Shown: in pieces, positions 41,581-44,912 of the stretch
Numbering within the stretch: the first letter of the stretch is position 1
Layout of the letters: each line of letters begins with the position of its first letter
Assembly (NCBI GenBank): GCA_017413085.1
Contig: JAFPVC010000056.1
Coordinates: 1 to 44,912, forward strand
Source: Prevotella sp.
GTDB taxonomy: Bacteria > Bacteroidota > Bacteroidia > Bacteroidales > Bacteroidaceae
DNA: 44,912 nt
Direction of reading: 5' to 3'
Notes under the pieces: model-generated
What the model was told of the DNA's origin: nothing
The model's input: only the letters and a program-made list of their open reading frames with translations
Databases searched by the model: none
Program-made: the position numbers and the translations under genes

Positions 41581-42210
41581 TTATTTAGAAATAGCGATGA
41601 CAAGAAAGGTCATCACTGTAATGCTCATGACGCATACTGGCACCCATGTTTCCCGGGGCGGAACGGCTGGAGTGAAATGCAGGTATCTGACATGTAGCCA
41701 ACGTAGTAGCAAAACTACGAAGAAAGCATAGACCAAACCTCCAAGGATGTCGCCGGGATAATGAAAACCGAGATAGACACGCGAGTAGCATATCAGCAGC
41801 GTAAGCACTGCCATACTGAACGACAGCAAGCGACTGCGCACCCAGTGAGCCATGACAAAGGTCAGCATCCACATGTTGGCACTGTGAGCCGAGGGGAAAC
41901 CGCAGCCGTTGCCGTGGCGGCCGTTCACTATGTGTACCATCGGTGCAATGGGATTGTCAGGATTGCTTGGGCGAAGCCTGCCTATCCAAGGACGTATGAC
42001 CTGAGAATTGAGGAAATCTGTAAAGAACATGCCCACGCCCACCATCAACAGCACCCCAAGCACACCGCGCCATGAATAGTTGCGCCACACCACATAGAGC
42101 AATGAAACGTAAAGCGGTACCCACACCACCTTTCCCGTCAACAGCCACATCAGCTGGTCGAGAAAGGCGGTATGGGCACCGTTTACTGCAAAAAAAATCT
42201 GTTCGTCCAT
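41581..42210 (-). CDS. PAP2-family membrane phosphatase
   Basis: The product is 209 residues with about five spans. The three phosphatase motifs are present: RPWIGRLRP (73-81), PSAHS (106-110, catalytic His109) and SRVYLGFHYPGD (143-154, nucleophile His150). Such enzymes dephosphorylate lipid pyrophosphates such as undecaprenyl pyrophosphate or phosphatidic acid, or modify lipid A. The start codon abuts the nhaD stop with no gap, so the two are one operon and translation may be coupled. Substrate cannot be decided. Confidence 0.92.
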   Translation of the reverse strand: MDEQIFFAVNGAHTAFLDQLMWLLTGKVVWVPLYVSLLYVVWRNYSWRGVLGVLLMVGVGMFFTDFLNSQVIRPWIGRLRPSNPDNPIAPMVHIVNGRHGNGCGFPSAHSANMWMLTFVMAHWVRSRLLSFSMAVLTLLICYSRVYLGFHYPGDILGGLVYAFFVVLLLRWLHVRYLHFTPAVPPRETWVPVCVMSITVMTFLVIAISK

Positions 42211-43521
42211 TTAGAATATATATGTCTTTTCAAGCCAGTAGCACAGGATGCCTGCCACATAGCCCACGAAGGCAATCCACGTGACATTTCTCATATACCA
42301 CCCGAAGCTTATGCGCTCCAGTCCCATCACAACCACACCGGCAGCAGAACCAATGATGAGCATCGAACCGCCAACGCCGGCGCAATATGCCAGCAACTGC
42401 CAGAATATGCCGTCTACGGCAAGGTTTGGCGAAGCATTGATTACATACATCTTCATAGCCCCAGCCACGAGCGGCACATTGTCTACGATTGACGACAGTA
42501 TGCCAATAGCTCCCGTCACGAGGTAGTCGTTTCCTATAGTCATGTCAAGCCACTTCCCTATGGATGTGAGTACACCTATTTCACTGAGCACCGCCACAGC
42601 CATCAGTATGCCAAGGAAGAACATGATGGTGGAGAGGTCTATGCGCGACAGCATCCGCGTAACACGCTTTGCCATAGGATCGTGCTCGCTCTTCTTACGG
42701 TATATTATCTCCGTAACGCACCACAGTATGCCAAGCACTCCAAGGATGCCCATGAATGCAGGCAGCTCGGTCAGCGTATGGAATACAGGAACAAAGCACA
42801 GTCCGCCCACACCGAGGCAGAATATCATCACGCGTTCGTTTCGCGTAATATGACTTATCTCTGCCTCATGCTTGCCAGGCTTTACCTCCGGCAATGCTCC
42901 CTTCAAGTGCATCTGCATCACAGCAGTAGGCACAATGAAGGCTATGAACGAGGGTACTATGATTTCTGAAATCACTCCAAGAGCAGTAATCATCTTGCCG
43001 TTCCACAGCATGATGGTGGTTACATCGCCAATGGGCGAGAAAGCACCACCTGCATTGGCAGCTATGATTACGCACACAGCATACCAGATGCGGTCTTTCG
43101 GATCCTGCACCAGTTTACGCAGTATCATTATCATCACTATTGCTGTAGTCAGATTGTCGAGCACTGCCGACAATATGGCCGTCATGAAAGCTATTTTCCA
43201 AAGCAGCGAACGCTTGGTCTTTGAAGCCAGTGCACCACGCACCCAGTTGAAGCCTCCATGCTGATCCACTATCTCAACGATAGTCATGGCCCCCATCAGG
43301 AAGAAAAGCGTAGTACCAGCCTCGCCAAGATTCTTTTCAATCGCTTCATTAAGCATGAAATCAGGCAGGTTCAACCCCTCATAGCCACACGCAAGTAGCG
43401 TCCAGCATACCACACACATCAGCACGGCAATAGCAGCCTTGTTGATTTTTGTCACGCTCTCAAGGGCTATGAACATATAGCCCACGACAAACGCGCACAC
43501 AATAATTGTAATAAGTGACAT
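42211..43521 (-). CDS. nhaD: NhaD-type sodium:proton antiporter
   Basis: The product is 436 residues from MSLITIIVC, with about 12 hydrophobic segments and exchanges Na+ for H+ across the inner membrane. Typical blocks are LFFLMGAMTIVEIVDQHGGF, DNLTTAIVMIMILRKLV, GGAFSPIGDVTTIMLW and SSIVDNVPLVAGAM, matching the ion transporter superfamily NhaD branch. The upstream start at 43557 is less likely since it would add MQTTLNLQLLEK before the first span. A TAACTTTG element (reverse) at 43580-43587 is the probable promoter. Confidence 0.92.
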   Translation of the reverse strand: MSLITIIVCAFVVGYMFIALESVTKINKAAIAVLMCVVCWTLLACGYEGLNLPDFMLNEAIEKNLGEAGTTLFFLMGAMTIVEIVDQHGGFNWVRGALASKTKRSLLWKIAFMTAILSAVLDNLTTAIVMIMILRKLVQDPKDRIWYAVCVIIAANAGGAFSPIGDVTTIMLWNGKMITALGVISEIIVPSFIAFIVPTAVMQMHLKGALPEVKPGKHEAEISHITRNERVMIFCLGVGGLCFVPVFHTLTELPAFMGILGVLGILWCVTEIIYRKKSEHDPMAKRVTRMLSRIDLSTIMFFLGILMAVAVLSEIGVLTSIGKWLDMTIGNDYLVTGAIGILSSIVDNVPLVAGAMKMYVINASPNLAVDGIFWQLLAYCAGVGGSMLIIGSAAGVVVMGLERISFGWYMRNVTWIAFVGYVAGILCYWLEKTYIF

Positions 43522-43579
43522 TTTTTCTAGTAATTGTAGATTTAAAGTTGTTTGCAAACTCGACTTTGCAATTTTGATG

Positions 43580-43587
43580 CAAAGTTA
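43580..43587 (-). promoter_or_regulatory. nhaD promoter, -7 element
   Basis: The reverse strand reads TAACTTTG followed by CATCAAAA, about 55 nt before the nhaD ATG. An ACTTTGCA/TGCAAAGT inverted pair flanks it. Confidence 0.6.
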
Positions 43588-43705
43588 ACAAAAAACTTTC
43601 ATAATCTAATCAATCGCCAGCATATTTCACATAATTTAATATTTACACGCAGTATTTGCCGTTTAAAAGACTGAACGTCCTATAATGATAAACGGAAACA
43701 AAAAA

Positions 43706-43737
43706 AGCCATGCTGAACGTAAACCGTCCGCATGGCT
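43706..43737 (-). terminator. gdhA terminator
   Basis: Read leftward, AGCCATGC, a 16-nt loop and GCATGGCT are followed by TTTTTTTGTTTCC. It lies just after the gdhA stop. Confidence 0.85.
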
Positions 43738-43760
43738 TCTTATATTTTTACGATTATAGC

Positions 43761-44912
43761 TTATACGATACCCTGAGCCATCATAGCTTTAGCAACCTTC
43801 ATGAAGCCTGCTACGTTAGCACCCTTCACGTAGTTGATGTAGCCGTCAGCCTCTGTACCGTACTTCACGCAGTTGTCGTGAATGTCGTTCATGATCTTGT
43901 GCAGGTAGTTGTCAACCTCCTCAGATGTCCAACGGAGACGCTCTGAGTTCTGTGACATCTCAAGACCTGATACAGATACACCACCAGCGTTAGCTGCCTT
44001 ACCTGGAGAGTAAAGGATCTTAGCGTCCTGGAATACCTTGATAGCCTCTGGAGTTGTAGGCATGTTAGCACCCTCAGAAACTGCGATTACGCCGTTTGCT
44101 ACGAGAGTCTTAGCTGCCTCCTCGTTGATCTCGTTCTGAGTAGCTGATGGAAGAGCGATGTCAGCCTTCTCACCCCAAGGCTTCTTACCCTCAACATACT
44201 TACAACCGTACTTCTCTGCGTACTCCTTGATACGGCCACGCTGTACGTTCTTGAGCTCCATAACGTAGTCGAGCTTCTCACGTGTGATGCCGTCTGGATC
44301 GTAGATATAGCCGTTAGAGTCAGAAAGTGTAACGACCTTAGCACCGAGCTGGATACACTTCTCAGTTGTGTATTGAGCAACGTTACCAGAACCTGATACG
44401 AGAACAGTCTTACCTGCGAGTTCAATACCACGAGTCTTCAGCATATTAACGAGGAAGTAAACGTTACCGTAACCTGTAGCCTCAGGACGGATGAGTGAAC
44501 CACCGAACTCAAGACCCTTACCTGTCAGCATACCAGTGAACTGGTGTGTGAGCTTCTTGTACATACCGAACATGTAACCTACCTCACGGCCACCTACGCC
44601 GATATCACCTGCTGGAACGTCCTCGTCAGCACCTACGTGACGATAGAGCTCAGTCATGAATGCCTGACAGAAACGCATTACCTCTGCGTCAGACTTACCA
44701 CGTGGAGAGAAGTCAGAACCACCCTTTGCACCACCCATTGGGAGAGTAGTCAGAGAGTTCTTAAATGTCTGCTCGAAAGCGAGGAACTTCAGGATACCGA
44801 GGTTCACACTCTTGTGGAAACGGATACCGCCTTTGTAAGGGCCAATCACGTTGTTGTGCTGGATACGATAACCCATGTTGGTCTGTACGTTACCCTTGTC
44901 GTCAACCCAAGA
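43761..44912 (-). CDS. gdhA: Glutamate dehydrogenase, 5' part beyond the window
   Basis: Visible are 383 C-terminal residues of a hexameric glutamate dehydrogenase of about 445, which interconverts 2-oxoglutarate plus ammonia and glutamate. The frame is open to the window edge (SWVDDKGNVQTNMGYRIQHN). Motifs include GPYKGGIRFHKSVNLGILKF, LPMGGAKGGSDFSPRGKSD with the catalytic Lys, DVPAGDIGVGGREVGYMFG and the Rossmann VLVSGSGNVAQYTTEK. Full-length lineage motifs resemble the NADP-type enzyme used for ammonium assimilation, but cofactor choice is inferred. Codon usage looks highly biased, as in strongly expressed genes. Confidence 0.95.
   Translation of the reverse strand, partial: SWVDDKGNVQTNMGYRIQHNNVIGPYKGGIRFHKSVNLGILKFLAFEQTFKNSLTTLPMGGAKGGSDFSPRGKSDAEVMRFCQAFMTELYRHVGADEDVPAGDIGVGGREVGYMFGMYKKLTHQFTGMLTGKGLEFGGSLIRPEATGYGNVYFLVNMLKTRGIELAGKTVLVSGSGNVAQYTTEKCIQLGAKVVTLSDSNGYIYDPDGITREKLDYVMELKNVQRGRIKEYAEKYGCKYVEGKKPWGEKADIALPSATQNEINEEAAKTLVANGVIAVSEGANMPTTPEAIKVFQDAKILYSPGKAANAGGVSVSGLEMSQNSERLRWTSEEVDNYLHKIMNDIHDNCVKYGTEADGYINYVKGANVAGFMKVAKAMMAQGIV

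Noticed and set aside
43560-43590. Two facing ACTTTGCA/TGCAAAGT blocks as divergent promoters
   Set aside because: Only the leftward copy has the TA of TAnnTTTG, and no rightward gene follows.

Overview
The window looks like a chromosome segment of a Prevotella-type member of the Bacteroidales. Four things point there. The promoters are of the Bacteroidota type (TAnnTTTG at -7, in the best cases preceded by TTTG 20 bp upstream), and genes lack clear Shine-Dalgarno sequences. There is a BspA-like leucine-rich-repeat protein ending in a dockerin-like module, and C-terminal modules typical of Prevotella surface proteins. The arabinose genes have the Bacteroidales layout: a GalM lipoprotein, an SSS transporter, araD, araA and an FGGY kinase. 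Lipoprotein signal peptides are frequent. Housekeeping genes have moderate GC content, while several accessory stretches are clearly AT-rich.

Layout. Positions 1-6750 form a rearranged accessory region. It holds a fragment of a surface-protein C-terminus, a transglutaminase-family protein that has lost its catalytic core, an AT-rich lgt, a BspA-like LRR gene without a normal 5' end, GC-rich inverted repeats, and the last ~45 codons of a PD-(D/E)XK nuclease-type protein. Positions 6840-14334 are mostly housekeeping: uxaB, pheS, tRNA-Arg(ACG), rpmA/rplU, a small lipoprotein, lepA and a Crp-like regulator. The mazG gene and another lipoprotein follow. Positions 15883-23884 are an arabinose utilisation locus interrupted by two AT-rich membrane-protein ORFs. 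Positions 23976-30060 are a leftward run: MORN-repeat protein, YhcH-type protein, glgB, a multi-spanning membrane protein and a DUF1460 amidase-like protein.

Positions 30221-36160 concern the cell envelope: kdsB with an overlapping unknown gene on the plus strand, and a leftward exopolysaccharide cluster (polyprenyl glycosylphosphotransferase, BY-type tyrosine kinase, HAD hydrolase). Positions 36294-40296 run rightward: an unknown gene, a short coiled-coil protein, zapA, rny and a stand-alone homoserine dehydrogenase. The right end, read leftward, holds a partial gdhA, an nhaD antiporter, a PAP2 phosphatase, a frameshifted surface-protein remnant and a small Asp-rich ORF.

I found no CRISPR array, prophage, complete insertion sequence or obvious defence system. 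The most unusual signals are three genes whose start codon sits 4-6 nt behind the -7 promoter element (probable leaderless mRNAs), a recurring CGTAATCA/TGATTACG palindrome, a long palindrome that copies the 3' end of tRNA-Arg, the cassette-like BspA gene, and a histone-H1-like tail on GlgB.
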